Shown: positions 63,890 through 64,000 of the stretch, in pieces
Numbering within the stretch: position 1 is the stretch's first letter
How the letters are laid out: the number at the start of each line of letters is the position of its first letter
Source of the DNA: Pelomonas sp. Root1237
GTDB lineage: Bacteria; Pseudomonadota; Gammaproteobacteria; Burkholderiales; Burkholderiaceae_C
Assembly (NCBI RefSeq): GCF_001425055.1
Contig: NZ_LMDK01000016.1
Coordinates: 657,803 to 721,802 of the forward strand
Length of the DNA: 64,000 bases
Direction: 5' to 3'
The notes under the pieces: generated by a model
Database searches by the model: none
What the model was told of the DNA's origin: nothing
The model's input: only the letters and a program-made list of their open reading frames with translations
Position numbers and translations under genes: made by a program

Positions 63890-64000
63890 CCGCAGCCACG
63901 CCCGAGGCGCTGATGCGCTCGCGCTACTCGGCCTTCGTGCTGGACCTGCGCGACTATCTGCTGGCGAGCTGGCATGCAAGCACGCGCCCTGCCGAGTTGG
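63793..64000 (+). CDS. YchJ-family protein (3' partial)
   Basis: The gene runs off the window. The N terminus has the zinc-binding SEC-C-like motif [16 protein letters not shown], then [20 protein letters not shown] and LLASWH, the signature of the YchJ/UPF0225 family. The start may be ATG 63793 or 63805. Function is unknown; SEC-C domains bind zinc and sometimes ribosomes. It overlaps the C-terminal tail of the GGDEF/EAL gene. Confidence 0.85.
   Translation, partial: METSMPCPCGRRAAYAHCCGALHKAFEAGQGLTAATPEALMRSRYSAFVLDLRDYLLASWHASTRPAEL

Overview
The window is G+C-rich (about two thirds by eye), densely coded chromosome of a betaproteobacterium. The phaCAB polyhydroxybutyrate operon, the glnA-ntrB-ntrC block, the polA-DUF2782-thrB-BPSS1780 order and the xanthine dehydrogenase pair all point to Burkholderiales, probably near Roseateles/Rubrivivax. 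That placement is inferred from gene content. No rRNA, tRNA, CRISPR array, insertion sequence or prophage is visible. Layout: 1-2.5 kb holds a truncated PP2C phosphatase/Ser-Thr kinase and an FHA-EAL protein. 2.5-7.2 kb is the nitrogen block read leftward (glnA, a DUF4124 protein, ntrB, ntrC); a sigma-54 promoter and NtrC sites for glnA lie at 7.27-7.40 kb, partly inside the next gene. 7.35-11.8 kb is a tight leftward five-gene operon (beta-propeller, deacetylase, fatty acid hydroxylase/sterol desaturase, EI24 membrane protein, CinA-like). 11.8-15.2 kb holds an AIM24-like protein, a small unknown and a chemoreceptor. 15.4-19.0 kb is phaC-phaA-phaB. 19.1-22.1 kb is housekeeping (pgeF, maiA, Nudix, a periplasmic binding protein). 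22.1-33.2 kb looks like a coordinated low-oxygen or dormancy cluster: a 29-codon ORF, a beta-CASP nuclease, an alcohol dehydrogenase, a double universal stress protein, an acyl-CoA synthetase/acetyltransferase fusion, a standalone ornithine-carbamoyltransferase-like domain, an FNR-type regulator and a large GGDEF/EAL protein. Three FNR-type boxes lie in its intergenic regions. 33.3-36.2 kb is a hybrid kinase/response regulator pair. 36.3-43.7 kb has an S9 peptidase and purine catabolism (guanine deaminase divergent from xdhA-xdhB). 43.7-46.9 kb has an amidase lipoprotein, a LuxR regulator with a decayed copy of its 3' end, and a Phd/zeta toxin-antitoxin pair. 46.9-54.5 kb has polA, thrB, a PhoX-type phosphatase and a ribosome hibernation factor. 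54.7-55.2 kb is a lower-G+C coiled-coil gene that looks foreign. 55.4-64 kb has a thioesterase, a methyltransferase, uvrD, a DUF481 barrel, a MarR-GNAT fusion, a second GGDEF/EAL protein under a sigma-54-like promoter, and the start of a YchJ-family gene. Working together: nitrogen status acts through NtrBC on glnA. PHB synthesis, universal stress proteins, FNR control, hibernation factor and c-di-GMP enzymes suggest a lifestyle of storage and starvation or low-oxygen survival. The most novel signals are a 136-138 bp intergenic element with conserved loops and covarying stems (full copies near 46.4 and 56.7 kb, a short relative near 38.5 kb), each directly 3' of a minus-strand gene, and the FNR-box cluster with its carbamoyltransferase-like protein that lacks the substrate-binding motif.
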